Assembly: GCA_944382845.1 (NCBI GenBank)
Contig: CALWNN010000003.1
Location: 1-64,000 of the forward strand
Origin: an uncultured Clostridia bacterium
GTDB lineage: Bacteria > Bacillota > Clostridia > Oscillospirales > Ruminococcaceae
Reading direction: 5' to 3'
DNA length: 64,000 nucleotides
In this document: one piece after another, positions 9,153-18,142 of the stretch
Numbering within the stretch: the stretch's first letter is position 1
Layout of the letters: each line of letters begins with the position of its first letter
Position numbers and translations under genes: made by a program
The notes under the pieces: model-generated
Told to the model about the DNA's origin: nothing
The model's input: only the letters and a program-made list of their open reading frames with translations
Database searches by the model: none

Positions 9153-9809
9153 ATGACATTTGAAGTAAAAATCAAGACATCAGACCCGAACGCATATTTC
9201 GACCTTGAATTTAACGGGCAAAAAAATACCGCCGATCCTTTTTCAAGCAGCGCGGTTTTTGAATATGATGAAAACAAGGAATATATTCTTACTGTTACAA
9301 AGCTCAAAAGCAGGCCTTTGAGCATGGGAAAGAAAATACTTTACTGTATTCTGGGAATCTTTGAAGCAATAATCTATATTATCTGTCAGGACCCCGACAA
9401 CGAATGGTACAGCGAGATCAGTCCTTATTGCATTAAAAAGCAGTTCAGGGTAACTCCCGAGGACGGAAAAAGCTTTTGTCTTTTCTATAAAAACGGCAGA
9501 CTTGACAGAAAGCCTGAGCTTGAGTGTGCGGTAAGCTGTAAGGCTGAGGAAACAAGCTGTGAATACATCGAAGATAAAGGCGCATTTGATATTGCACTTT
9601 TCAACAGAATAAGAAAAATCACCGCAATATGTATATATTCATATGTGCTTTTCGGATTTTTAACAGTTATTGGAATTGTAAAAGATAACATTTTGGCTGC
9701 GGCAATATGCGCCGTTGTTTTTGCGGCAACCATTATCGCAAATGTATACTGTGCAATTAAGGCGAGAAAAACAACGGCAAGCCTTGTAAAAATTTATGAT
9801 GACAATTAA
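9153..9809 (+). CDS. Hypothetical membrane protein
   Basis: 218 residues from ATG 9153 (AGAGGC upstream, moderate site). The N-terminal half (1-60) is predicted beta-rich, with alternating polar/hydrophobic residues and no recognised domain. A hydrophobic segment with KKILYCILGIFEAIIYIIC lies near residues 65-85, then a soluble stretch with several Cys, then two membrane helices at about 155-178 and 182-205. I do not recognise the family. The gene is isolated, flanked upstream by the hairpin repeat and downstream by its own terminator. Confidence 0.65.
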   Translation: MTFEVKIKTSDPNAYFDLEFNGQKNTADPFSSSAVFEYDENKEYILTVTKLKSRPLSMGKKILYCILGIFEAIIYIICQDPDNEWYSEISPYCIKKQFRVTPEDGKSFCLFYKNGRLDRKPELECAVSCKAEETSCEYIEDKGAFDIALFNRIRKITAICIYSYVLFGFLTVIGIVKDNILAAAICAVVFAATIIANVYCAIKARKTTASLVKIYDDN

Positions 9810-9810
9810 G

Positions 9811-9850
9811 AATTGCCCGAAGACGGATAAAACCGCTTTCGGGCAATTTT
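9811..9850 (+). terminator. Rho-independent terminator
   Basis: AATTGCCCGAA (9811-9821) pairs with TTCGGGCAATT (9838-9848), then TTGTTGTTG. It begins two bases after the stop of the preceding gene. Confidence 0.8.
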
Positions 9851-9920
9851 GTTGTTGTTTAAATAAGCCGGAATTCAATGCCGTTTTAAATCGGCACGAC
9901 TGCTTTGAAAACTTTGCGGT

Positions 9921-11243
9921 TCAACCCCTGACAAGCTCCTTGAACCTGTCTCCGCGTTCTTCAAAATTCTTGAAAATACCATAGCTTGCCGCCGCAGGAG
10001 AAAGCACGCATGAGCGCCCCTTTGAGGTGATTTTCTTAGCAAGCGCTACTGCTTCTTCAAGAGTTGTAACGTATCTTATACGGGGATTTGCAAGCCCGGA
10101 TAAGGTCATTTCCCGATATATCCTCTTTCCTGAATCAGCCATTAAAATTATATTTAATCCGGCTTGTCTTGAAATATATTCCTCAAGTTCTTTGTAGTCG
10201 ATACCTCTGTCCATTCCTCCGATGAGTATCGTTTCAATGTCCGCAACAGACTTAATTGCGTTTATGCAGGTTTCGCAGATGGTTGAAATTGAATCGTCAT
10301 AGAATTTGACGCCTCCGTATGTTCCGCAGTATTCAAGGCGGTGAGGAGGCGGAGAGTAGCTTCTGAGAGCTGAAATAAAATCCTTGTCGCTTACTCCGAG
10401 CTCTTTTGAAATTCCGTAAACCATGCCGATATTAAAGAAATTGTGTTCGCCTAAAAGATGGATCTCGTCAGTGGGGATATCAAGAGTATTTCCCTTGTAT
10501 GACACTTTTCCGTGAGAAGCAACTATATCGGCTTTTCTATCGTCAGAGGAAACGGTTATTTTTGTGCCTTTGACGTCCTCAAGCATATCGGCGCACTGAA
10601 CACCGCAGAAAAGCAGGTCGTTTTCACTCTGGAATCTGTAAATATTCTTCTTTGCGGCAAAATATTTTTCAATTGTGCCGTAGTGATCGAGATGCTCTTC
10701 AAAAAGATTTATAACTACTCCGATATGAGGGGAAGCCGTAGCGTATTCAAGCTGGTGACAGGAAAGCTCAAAAACTATACGGTCATGGGGAGAGATTTCC
10801 TCTGCCTTGTCAAAGCACGGAATACCGATATTTCCCACCATAACGGAACTTACGCCGGAATTTGAAAGCACATGATAAAGGAGAGTCGTTGTGGTGGATT
10901 TGCCCTTTGTCCCGGTAATTCCGATTATCTGGGACTTGTAATGCTCCATGAAAACGTTTGTCTGACAGGTAACAAGGCATTTGTATTCCCGAATGTCTTT
11001 TTCAAGAACTATCCCGGGGCTTTTAAAAACTATGTCAAAATCGTCCATGACAGCCTGATAATTTTCGCCGCAGAAAACCCTGACATTTTTATCAGGAGCT
11101 TCAACCTCGTTTGCGTCGGCAATGGCAATCTCTTTGCAGCCTTCCGCTTTTAAAAGAGCATTGTAGGTTGATCTCCCCTCGCGCCCGAAGCCTAAAAGCA
11201 GCACAGTCTTGTCCTTTACAAGCTGTCTTAAAGCGTTTATCAT
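9921..11243 (-). CDS. murD: MurD-type UDP-MurNAc-L-alanine:glutamate ligase, paired with MurL (probable MurD2)
   Basis: 440 residues, the normal length for MurD. The N-terminal Rossmann part (LLLGFGREGRST) binds the UDP moiety, the central ATPase domain starts with GITGTKGKSTTTTLL (about 108-122) and has NLFEEHLDHYGT, and the C-terminal domain carries DDSISTICET and LSPAAASYGIFKNFEERG. The enzyme adds glutamate to UDP-MurNAc-L-Ala in the cytoplasm. It starts with an ATGA overlap on the end of the murL-like gene, so the two are translationally coupled. In Xanthomonas, the MurL partner (MurD2) adds L-glutamate, which MurL then epimerises. By context I expect this protein to use L-Glu rather than D-Glu; sequence alone does not prove the stereospecificity. 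No other Mur ligase is in the window. Confidence 0.85.
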   Translation of the reverse strand: MINALRQLVKDKTVLLLGFGREGRSTYNALLKAEGCKEIAIADANEVEAPDKNVRVFCGENYQAVMDDFDIVFKSPGIVLEKDIREYKCLVTCQTNVFMEHYKSQIIGITGTKGKSTTTTLLYHVLSNSGVSSVMVGNIGIPCFDKAEEISPHDRIVFELSCHQLEYATASPHIGVVINLFEEHLDHYGTIEKYFAAKKNIYRFQSENDLLFCGVQCADMLEDVKGTKITVSSDDRKADIVASHGKVSYKGNTLDIPTDEIHLLGEHNFFNIGMVYGISKELGVSDKDFISALRSYSPPPHRLEYCGTYGGVKFYDDSISTICETCINAIKSVADIETILIGGMDRGIDYKELEEYISRQAGLNIILMADSGKRIYREMTLSGLANPRIRYVTTLEEAVALAKKITSKGRSCVLSPAAASYGIFKNFEERGDRFKELVRG

Positions 11244-12625
11244 TTAAGATCTTCCTTTCCGTTATAACATTCTCTTATAAGCAGGTCTTTAAAATAATCG
11301 GGGATAAGATTTTCCTTGTTATAATAGCTTTCGTATATGTTTTTTCTTTGAGAGAACTCCTTAAAAAGTGCAGATTTTCTGTATTTCATCAAAAGAAACG
11401 GAAGTCTTTCCCCCTTGCCTTCAAGTTTTTTTATTGTCATAACAAGAGCAGTGTTTACTTCTCTTATGCTTCCGACACATTCAAAGGGCTTCTCGTCAAC
11501 AAGTCCGATGAGCTGGGAAAAATAGCCTTCCATCGTGCTTTCGTCAAGCAGGTTTTTGCCAAAGATTTCAGTAAGTCTTTCGGTTGAAAGAAAAGGCGAA
11601 AGAATAATTGAAACAAAAAGGCATTTTGAGCAGCCGGCACACCATTTGTCCTCCTTGCTGCCTGCGTTGCAGCTTCTGAACACCTTGTGGAATTTGGGGA
11701 ATTTTGAGAAATATCCCGCTATCTGAAGTTCGCTCATAGGTCTTAAAAGGCTGAAATAATATACATTGCTGTCGGTGAAGAGTAAAACATACTTGTGAAA
11801 ATCCTTTTCAAATTCAAAGCTTTTTGAATATTGATGGTTTACGTCCGAATTTTTCACTGTTGACTCGTTTGCGGAAGCCTCGTTTGAAAGCACAACATAC
11901 TTTATATCATTCATATAAGCGGCGATGACAGAAGAAAATGCGACAATTGCAGAAAAAGGAGTGTGACCGTTTAAAAATCCTTTTTTGTTAAGTTCAAGCA
12001 TATTTTTGTCAAGAGTACGGTTAAAGCTGATGATCCTGTCATCGGAATAACCTGCCGTATAAGCAGAATTTAATGTCGCGCCTCTTGGGTTTATGATAAA
12101 GCAGAAATTGTTGTCCTTGTTTTCTCTGAGTACCTGAAGGCTTACAATAGAATCCTTTCCGCCGCCTATTGCAATAAGAGCTTTTCTGCTTTCGGAAACA
12201 GGGTGAAAATCCCCTTTGAATTCCTCTCCAAGGCTTACGATGTCCATAAAATCATCAATTTCGGCTTGAATGGAATTTTTGTAAAAAAACTCTCCGAGTC
12301 CGGAAAAATAAAGTTTTTTAAAAAATCTTATCTGACTTTCGTCAAGCTTTCCGCAAAGGACCTTGACCGTCGGGGGGCAGGAAATTTTCCAGTAGCTTAT
12401 AAGCTCAGTCATTCCGAGAGCGAAAACAAGCTCGTTAAAGGAGCGGTCGTCTTTGAAATTTCTGTCTGATTTTTTCGGCATAGTCCATGTGGGTGCAAAA
12501 GAAGAAAGCCCTGTGATTTCAAAGTTGAATGTGATTTTGATTTCACACTCGGTTTCTTGTATATCAAAGCTTTTATAAACAAATTCCGTATAAGTTTTTC
12601 TCAGTTCGTTATATGTGTGGGTCAT
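11240..12625 (-). CDS. murL: MurL-like UDP-MurNAc-L-Ala-L-Glu epimerase
   Basis: 461 residues from ATG 12625 (AAGGAG 7 bases upstream). Key features are a PP-loop-like ATP motif AIGGGKDSIVSLQVL at about residues 152-166, an SNEASANEST segment followed by NHQYSKSFEFE, and a Cys cluster RSCNAG..KWCAGCSKCLFV near residue 335. These match what I know of the MurL family (UDP-N-acetylmuramoyl-L-alanyl-L-glutamate epimerase, described in Xanthomonas oryzae), an ATP-using enzyme that inverts the terminal L-Glu to D-Glu. The start of the Mur ligase gene overlaps its stop (ATGA). Together they would supply D-Glu to peptidoglycan without glutamate racemase. Family recognition is from motifs; activity is inferred. 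The alternative is a different PP-loop amidotransferase-like enzyme. Confidence 0.75.
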   Translation of the reverse strand: MTHTYNELRKTYTEFVYKSFDIQETECEIKITFNFEITGLSSFAPTWTMPKKSDRNFKDDRSFNELVFALGMTELISYWKISCPPTVKVLCGKLDESQIRFFKKLYFSGLGEFFYKNSIQAEIDDFMDIVSLGEEFKGDFHPVSESRKALIAIGGGKDSIVSLQVLRENKDNNFCFIINPRGATLNSAYTAGYSDDRIISFNRTLDKNMLELNKKGFLNGHTPFSAIVAFSSVIAAYMNDIKYVVLSNEASANESTVKNSDVNHQYSKSFEFEKDFHKYVLLFTDSNVYYFSLLRPMSELQIAGYFSKFPKFHKVFRSCNAGSKEDKWCAGCSKCLFVSIILSPFLSTERLTEIFGKNLLDESTMEGYFSQLIGLVDEKPFECVGSIREVNTALVMTIKKLEGKGERLPFLLMKYRKSALFKEFSQRKNIYESYYNKENLIPDYFKDLLIRECYNGKEDLK

Positions 12626-12846
12626 GTCAAATCTCCTTAACCTATATTTAGATTCATGCTAATAACATTATAACTCAACCATGGTGCAAAATCAAGGGAA
12701 AAGTGTGTACTTAAAACTGTCTTCAAGCTGTTGATGACAACGGCTGTGTTTTATACCGGGGCTGACAATGTTGTTTCGGGTCATATTCTTTCCGCTCTGA
12801 AGTTAATGTTCCTTGGACAGCGCGCTCTTTTTAAAGCGGAAAAAGA

Positions 12847-12876
12847 AAAACTCTCTCACGTAAAGTAAGAGAGTTT
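12847..12876 (-). terminator. Terminator of the small lipoprotein gene
   Basis: On the minus strand, AAACTCTCTTAC..GTGAGAGAGTTT is followed by TTCTTTTT. It lies about 30 bases beyond the lipoprotein stop. The gap to murL (12626-12846) contains only a short unrecognised plus-strand open frame. Confidence 0.75.
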
Positions 12877-12904
12877 GAAATATGCGATACCAAGATGATT
12901 GTGC

Positions 12905-13213
12905 TTAGCGAAGAATGTCCCTGACTGCATCACCTGCGTCGCTTACAGCGTCTCCTGCCGCTTCACCGAGATCGCTTGCTGCGTTGCCGACTCCTTCGCC
13001 AACGTCGCTTGCCGCGTCGCCGATGTCGTCAGCAGCGTTTTCGCTTCTGTCTGTGGATTTTGCTGTAGTTGTAACAGTTGTGACCTTTGAGGATGAACTG
13101 CCTGAACTTGTTGTTGTGCCGTTTGAACTGCTGTCGTTCATGTCGCTTGAACAGCCTGCAAATAAAGAACAGCATACTATTAAACTTAAAATTGAAATGA
13201 GTATCTTTTTCAT
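12905..13213 (-). CDS. Small secreted lipoprotein with amphipathic repeats
   Basis: 102 residues; ATG 13213, with GAAAGGAAT upstream. The signal peptide (KKILISILSLIVCC) ends in the lipobox LFAGC, so the mature protein starts at Cys21 and is tethered to the membrane. A Ser/Thr-rich linker (about 23-55) follows. The last 45 residues are seven-residue units of the form (A/G)(A/D)D/S(I/V/L)G(D/E)A, predicted to form one continuous amphipathic helix, with matching short repeats in the DNA. This resembles low-complexity surface-associated lipoproteins; no enzymatic domain exists. Function unknown. Single gene with its own terminator. Confidence 0.8.
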   Translation of the reverse strand: MKKILISILSLIVCCSLFAGCSSDMNDSSSNGTTTSSGSSSSKVTTVTTTAKSTDRSENAADDIGDAASDVGEGVGNAASDLGEAAGDAVSDAGDAVRDILR

Positions 13214-13321
13214 CAGAAGTATTCCTTTCGTTTGTGAATTTGAGCTTTGCGCTGTTAGTATTATTTCACTTGAAGTAAGGTTTTATTCTGAAAAAAAGGT
13301 AGCATTTTTAAAATAATTGTG

Positions 13322-14860
13322 TTACAATAATTTTAAACGTATTTTTAAGACAGCATATTTTATGAATTTTGCAATGCCCGCTGCGAGTATAATAAGCGAG
13401 GGCAGTATTATAACGTCTCCAAGCCGTGTATAAAGAGTGTTTTGCGTTGTGTAGTAAACTGTTTGTGAAAGAACGGCTTCGTTTTTTGAATACTCAGCGT
13501 TGAGGATCTCTCCTTTTGGCGAGATAATAGCTGAAATGCCGCAGTTTCCAGACCTCAGAAGATACCGTCCGCTTTCGATCGCCCGAAGTACGCAGTGGCG
13601 AAAATGCAGCTCTCTTCCTCCGCTTTGTCCAAACCAACTGTCGTTTGTGGGAACAATCAGAAGTCCGCAGCCGTCCCTGCACTGCTCTGAAATTGAAAAG
13701 GGAAGCACCGATTCGATACAGATGGCTGCGGCTATTTTTCCAACCGATGTTTCAAGGCTTTTTATCTTCTCTCCGGGAGAAAGATCGTTCATTGCAAAGT
13801 ATTCGTCTAAAATCGGAGCGTACTCCCCGAAGGGTACAAGAAGTCCCTTGTCAAAGCTTTCGGAAATGCTTCCGTCGGGTTCTATTGCTATCAGGGAATT
13901 GTAGCTTTTGTCATCTTTGTCGGTAAAACAGCCTGTGATAATTACGGCTCCCGTTTCTTTTGCGGCATTAATCAAAGGAAGAAACGCTGTAGTGTTTGTT
14001 GGTCTTGTACAGACTGCCGTTTCGGGAAGTATGATAAGCTCGGTTCCGCTTGTAAAATTGTCACGTATGAGTCTTGCACAGCCTTCAGCCATTTCTCTTG
14101 GGGAAACATTGTCCTTTTCTCTGCCTTCAATGGAGGTTTGTACCACCATTACGTAGATTGGTTTGCCCTCTTGATGATTCTTTAAAAGAAGTATTTGTCC
14201 CGTCGCTGCGTTTGAGAGAAACAACGCCAAGCCGAAAAGCAGGCAAAAACAGCATTTTGAAGGGGTTTTCCTGTTAATTATCCCTGCGGCGATAAGTGAA
14301 GATGAAAATAAAATTATAAACGCCGCAAAGGACCCGCCAAAAAGAGAGGCCGTTTCAATTACAGCCGGTTTGTAAGCAAAAGCGTTTTCGACCCTCGACC
14401 ATGGAAATGGGAATATGGGCAGAAGCTCTAAAAAATGCTCGCCCAAAACAAAAAGCAGACTTACAGCGACGCACCGAATCAGCGTTCCTTTGAAATTAAA
14501 GCCGAAAAGCATGGGAAGTAAAAATATAACGCTTTCCACAACCGTAACAAGTATCACCACGAAAGTTGCTATTCCAAAGGATAAAAGCGGAGAAAAGGGC
14601 ACATAGTCTGTAAGTGTGAATAAAAATGAAAACTGTGCAAAATAGTAGGGAACAATAAAGGAGATAATGCATAGAAGATATGTCCTCAACCTGTCAGCCT
14701 TTATGATTCCCATAAAAAATAAAATAAGCGAAAGGGGTAGAAGTATCCCAAGCCCTTTTACAGCCTGAAATAACCCTCCTGTGACGCCTGCCAGAAAACA
14801 AGCGAAGGGAGAAAAAAAAGCAAAACTTTTAAAGCTTTCAAAAGAAATTATTTTTTTCAT
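13322..14860 (-). CDS. lnt: Apolipoprotein N-acyltransferase
   Basis: 512 residues, normal for Lnt. The N-terminal half has about six to seven membrane helices (to residue 215); the C-terminal nitrilase-fold domain carries the catalytic triad contexts ILPETAVC (Glu), DKGLLVPFGEYAP (Lys) and AAICIESVLPF (Cys), and ends with a last membrane helix (IILPSLIILAAGIAKFIKYA). Lnt transfers an acyl chain to the N-terminal cysteine of lipoproteins, making them triacylated, at the outer face of the membrane. It is typical of Gram-negatives and Actinobacteria but also occurs in some Clostridia. Three lipobox proteins in this window (12.9, 19.6, 32.7 kb) are potential substrates. No Shine-Dalgarno core is obvious before ATG 14860 (AAGGACGTT). 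Hairpin repeat B lies directly upstream. Confidence 0.9.
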   Translation of the reverse strand: MKKIISFESFKSFAFFSPFACFLAGVTGGLFQAVKGLGILLPLSLILFFMGIIKADRLRTYLLCIISFIVPYYFAQFSFLFTLTDYVPFSPLLSFGIATFVVILVTVVESVIFLLPMLFGFNFKGTLIRCVAVSLLFVLGEHFLELLPIFPFPWSRVENAFAYKPAVIETASLFGGSFAAFIILFSSSLIAAGIINRKTPSKCCFCLLFGLALFLSNAATGQILLLKNHQEGKPIYVMVVQTSIEGREKDNVSPREMAEGCARLIRDNFTSGTELIILPETAVCTRPTNTTAFLPLINAAKETGAVIITGCFTDKDDKSYNSLIAIEPDGSISESFDKGLLVPFGEYAPILDEYFAMNDLSPGEKIKSLETSVGKIAAAICIESVLPFSISEQCRDGCGLLIVPTNDSWFGQSGGRELHFRHCVLRAIESGRYLLRSGNCGISAIISPKGEILNAEYSKNEAVLSQTVYYTTQNTLYTRLGDVIILPSLIILAAGIAKFIKYAVLKIRLKLL

Positions 14861-14870
14861 AACGTCCTTA

Positions 14871-15005
14871 TAACCAAGTCGCCGATGTCCTCCTGCCTGA
14901 ACGGAAGGTCTGATAATTATTCGGCAGGTTCCTTTCAGAATTTCAGGGGAGAATCAGGAATCCTAAGTTTGCCCACCCTGAGGAGCAAACTGTTGCGATT
15001 TAAAT
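14871..15005. repeat. Modular hairpin repeat, copy B (diverged, short)
   Basis: Head TAACCAAGTCGCCGATGTCC, a split CCTGCC..TTCGGCAGG palindrome, TTTCAGGGGA..CCACCCTGAGG, and the tail TGCGATTTAAA. It lies between the divergent lnt and cca genes. Apart from this repeat, 14861-15103 holds only the cca ribosome site. Confidence 0.75.
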
Positions 15006-15103
15006 AAAGTATAACATATTCTTGCGCAATACTCAAGAGTTTTATACAGACCCTCTTTAAAACAGTCTGTAAATCTTACAAAAATATACAAGGAGAATAA
15101 CCT

Positions 15104-16447
15104 TTGAAGATTCCGTATTATGTTGAAACTGCCATTGAAAAATTAAATAACGTCGGATACGAGGCATATGCCGTGGGAGGCTGTGTAAGAGACAGCCTCA
15201 TGGGAAAGTCGCCTCACGACTGGGATATCTGCACGTCTGCCCTCCCATTGAAAATCAAAGAGGTTTTTTCCGGTTGTCCCGTAATTGAAACGGGAATAAA
15301 GCACGGCACTGTTACAGTTGTGATTGACGGAAATCCCATAGAAATAACCACCTTCCGAAAGGACGGGAATTATACGGATTCAAGACATCCGGAAAATGTG
15401 GAGTTTGTAACAAGTCTTGAGGAGGACTTGAAAAGACGGGATTTTACAATAAACGCTCTTTGCTTTTCAATTTCTGAGGAAGAAAAAATTATCGACCTTT
15501 TTGGGGGAAAGGCCGACATAGAAAATAAAATCATCCGCTGTGTGGGAAAACCTGAGGAACGTTTCGGCGAAGATGCTCTCAGAATTTTAAGAGCAATGAG
15601 ATTCGCCTCAACTTTAGGCTTTGAGATTGAGGAAGAAACATCAAGGGCGATACATCTTATGAAAGACAGACTTTTGAAAATATCGGCTGAAAGATGCCGT
15701 GATGAGCTTGTAAAGCTTCTTTGCGGAGAAAACGTGGGAAGGGTGCTTTATGACTATAAAGACGTTGTGGCTGTGATAATTCCCGAAATCAAGGATGAAT
15801 TTGGTTTTTTACAGCATAATCCCCATCATTGCTATGACGTTTACACCCATACTGTAAGGGCGGTTGAAATTATAAGGAACACAAGGATACTGCGGCTTAT
15901 TATGCTTCTTCACGATATAGGAAAGCCTTCGGTTTTCAGACTTGACGAAAATGGTATCGGGCATTTTAAACTCCACCCCACAGTGGGAAGCGAAATGGCA
16001 AGGGATATTTTAAATCGTCTTAAATTTGACAACTATACAAAAAGCTATGTCTGCCGTCAGATATGGGAACACGATAACCGTTTTCCTGCCGAAAGAAAAA
16101 GCGTCAGAAGATTTATTTCAAAGCACGGCTATGAATTTTTCTTTGATCATCTTGAAATAAGACGTGCGGATACTCTTGCGCAATCCGAATACCTGAGGGA
16201 AGAAAAGCTGTCGGAGCTTGAAGAAAAGAAACGCATAGGAGAACAGCTTCTGAAAGAGTCCGCCCCGCTTACTTCAAAGGCTCTCTGCATAAACGGCGGA
16301 GACCTTAAAGAATTAGGTTTTTGCGAGGGAAAGCTCATAGGAGAAATTTTAAAGGACTGCCTCAGGGAAGTGGTTGATGAAAATATTAAAAACACAAAAG
16401 GAGAACTTTTACAATATGTTACAGCGAAATACAGAAAAAACCTCTGA
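15104..16447 (+). CDS. cca: CCA-adding tRNA nucleotidyltransferase with HD domain
   Basis: 447 residues from TTG 15104 (AAGGAG 10 bases upstream; MKIPYYVETAI). Class II polymerase fold: GGCVRDSLMG (about 25-34), then HDWDIC holding the two metal-binding aspartates, and RRDFTINAL. The RNA-binding region follows (RFGEDALRILRAMRFA) and an HD domain with LLHDIGKPS near residue 268. The enzyme completes the 3' CCA end of tRNAs; the HD domain is expected to give phosphatase or phosphodiesterase activity. Its last 32 bases overlap the VanZ-like gene, so the two are probably co-transcribed. Confidence 0.93.
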   Translation: MKIPYYVETAIEKLNNVGYEAYAVGGCVRDSLMGKSPHDWDICTSALPLKIKEVFSGCPVIETGIKHGTVTVVIDGNPIEITTFRKDGNYTDSRHPENVEFVTSLEEDLKRRDFTINALCFSISEEEKIIDLFGGKADIENKIIRCVGKPEERFGEDALRILRAMRFASTLGFEIEEETSRAIHLMKDRLLKISAERCRDELVKLLCGENVGRVLYDYKDVVAVIIPEIKDEFGFLQHNPHHCYDVYTHTVRAVEIIRNTRILRLIMLLHDIGKPSVFRLDENGIGHFKLHPTVGSEMARDILNRLKFDNYTKSYVCRQIWEHDNRFPAERKSVRRFISKHGYEFFFDHLEIRRADTLAQSEYLREEKLSELEEKKRIGEQLLKESAPLTSKALCINGGDLKELGFCEGKLIGEILKDCLREVVDENIKNTKGELLQYVTAKYRKNL

Positions 16448-16964
16448 TAACTCATTTTCGGATATACTCAAAAAGATAACGCCTGATATTGTTTTGTGGA
16501 TTATAATAATTCTGTGGAGTATTATGATTTTTTCCTTTTCTGCGGAAAATTCGGACGCCTCCGGAGGAAGGAGTGAAAAAGTCTGTATGTTCCTGGCTGA
16601 AACATTTTCAAGTGAATATAAACAGGCGGACAGCGGGGAAAAAGCTGAAATAATAGAAAATATGCAGTTTTTTGTGCGAAAGACCGCTCATTTTACAATT
16701 TATGCGGTGCTTGGCGGACTTGTATGCCTTGCTCTCAGAAGAATAAGAGCGGATTTAAGATTTGTTTTATCAACGTTAATAACTGCGCTTTATGCCGTAA
16801 CCGATGAGATGCATCAGCTTTTCGTAGACGGCAGAAGCGGTCAGATATCAGATGTTCTCCTCGATACCTGCGGAGGAGCGACAGGCGCCGGGGCAGGCAT
16901 ATTGCTGATGGTTGTTATTGTGAGGATTCAGAGGAGAGCCGTAAGTTCAACTCCTGTGAAATAG
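16416..16964 (+). CDS. VanZ-like membrane protein
   Basis: 182 residues from ATG 16416 (AAAGGAG about 11 bases upstream), starting inside the end of cca. Four membrane helices: about 25-45, 87-107, 113-133 and 150-172. VanZ-family signatures are present: WSIMIFSFSAENSDASGGRS at the first helix, VRKTAHFTIYAVLGG, and AVTDEMHQLFVDGRSGQISD, with conserved H and D/E residues. VanZ of enterococci gives low-level teicoplanin resistance, but most members in Clostridia are of unknown function in the cell envelope. The 3' end overlaps the convergent spoIID gene by 37 bases. Confidence 0.85.
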   Translation: MLQRNTEKTSDNSFSDILKKITPDIVLWIIIILWSIMIFSFSAENSDASGGRSEKVCMFLAETFSSEYKQADSGEKAEIIENMQFFVRKTAHFTIYAVLGGLVCLALRRIRADLRFVLSTLITALYAVTDEMHQLFVDGRSGQISDVLLDTCGGATGAGAGILLMVVIVRIQRRAVSSTPVK

Positions 16965-17914
16965 TGTAGAAGTATTTCCTTGTAGGTTTTTCCTTCTTTA
17001 GCCATATAGTCGGCTCCGTACTGTGAAAGCCCTACCATGTGGCCTACTCCCGTTGAGGTGATGTGAAAGGAGTCTGCGGACTTGTCATATGTAATTTCAA
17101 AACAGGATGAGGCAAGATTCAGAGCCGCCGCAAAGGAGGTTCCGTTTATGCTTTCTTCCTGACCTGAGTTTGTGACAGCCATGGTCTTTACTGTGCCGCA
17201 GGGAGTGATATCCTGAGCTTCAAGGGAAAAATCATTACTCTTTTCCTCTTGAAGGAGAAGCTCCTTTATTCTTGCAAAAATTTCATCGGAGGTAAATTCG
17301 TACTCCTTTTTTGCCCCCTTGATAAGAGTGTCGCTTTCGCTTTTGACTGACACAAGATACGGTATCTCTACTCCCCATGCGTTTGCAGCGCTTTCGGTAA
17401 TGCCTGACGAAACTGCGTGAAAGGCTGTGACGATGGGGGAATTTTCATATGTAAGTATCTCGCCCTTCGTTTCATCAACAGCCTGTTCACAGGCTTTGTA
17501 CGCAGCCTCGTATTCATCTCCGTAATAGCTTTTTGCCTCGTCTGAAGAAAAGTATTTCTGGTATACTTCGCAGTCGTCGCTTATATCCGCTCCCTTAAGC
17601 CCTTCTGTGGGGTCGGACATTTCCGAAAGACGTCTGTGATATATGTAGGTGCGGCATATCACCGCCTGAGCCTTTAAAGCCTCCGCTGAAAAGTCATACG
17701 GCATCTGCGCTATAACACACCCGATGAGATATTCCCGTAAAGGAATCTCTGCGACTTCTCCTGTAGACTCATTCAAGAACCTGACATTTTCAAGAACGTT
17801 TGAGCCGGGAGAGGAAAAGCTGTTCTCATCAGGCTTGTTTTTAATAAATACTGCTGAGGGAACTATAAGGAGAAGCATTGAAAATACTATAAATATCTTT
17901 ATCATATCTTTCAT
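16928..17914 (-). CDS. spoIID: Stage II sporulation protein D-like lytic transglycosylase
   Basis: 328 residues. A single N-terminal membrane anchor (IKIFIVFSMLLLIVPSAVF) precedes an extracytoplasmic SpoIID domain: EIPLREYLIGCVIAQMP, FSAEALKAQAVICRTYI with the catalytic glutamate in the AEALKAQA element, FHAVSSGITE, and the C-terminal GHMVGLSQYGADYMA. SpoIID degrades septal peptidoglycan together with SpoIIP and SpoIIM during engulfment of the forespore; a SpoIIP homologue is at 56.3 kb in this window. ATG 17914 is followed in frame by ATG 17905. Convergent overlap with the VanZ-like gene. Confidence 0.88.
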   Translation of the reverse strand: MKDMIKIFIVFSMLLLIVPSAVFIKNKPDENSFSSPGSNVLENVRFLNESTGEVAEIPLREYLIGCVIAQMPYDFSAEALKAQAVICRTYIYHRRLSEMSDPTEGLKGADISDDCEVYQKYFSSDEAKSYYGDEYEAAYKACEQAVDETKGEILTYENSPIVTAFHAVSSGITESAANAWGVEIPYLVSVKSESDTLIKGAKKEYEFTSDEIFARIKELLLQEEKSNDFSLEAQDITPCGTVKTMAVTNSGQEESINGTSFAAALNLASSCFEITYDKSADSFHITSTGVGHMVGLSQYGADYMAKEGKTYKEILLHYFTGVELTALL

Positions 17915-18072
17915 GTCGTCCGCACCTCCTTTGGCGGTTTTGAACTGAGCTTATGGCTTGTACTGCCTTTGTGGTAATATTATATGCGCATTGTGCCGAA
18001 TTATTACGCCGGCTTTCAAAGGGTGATTTTGCAGGAAATTGTTTTGAAAAATTCAAAAAATCGTGAGCTGTG

Positions 18073-18101
18073 TTGACTTTGGAGGGAAAATGTTGTATAA
18101 T
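18073..18101 (+). promoter_or_regulatory. Sigma-A promoter of the citrate synthase gene
   Basis: TTGACT (18073-18078), 17-bp spacer, TATAAT (18096-18101), 42 bases before the ATG. Confidence 0.85.
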
Positions 18102-18142
18102 AATTGTTATACGAATTTAAAAGAAAACGGAGTGAAAAAATT

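Noticed and set aside
12674..12868. Plus-strand open frame of about 65 codons (ending KAEKEKLSHVK) between murL and the small lipoprotein
   Set aside because: No recognised family, no convincing ribosome site, and its end overlaps the minus-strand terminator; probably chance or an old relic.
12915..13316. Ser/Ala-rich open frame on the plus strand
   Set aside because: It is the antisense of the repetitive lipoprotein gene; repetitive GC-rich codons leave several frames open.
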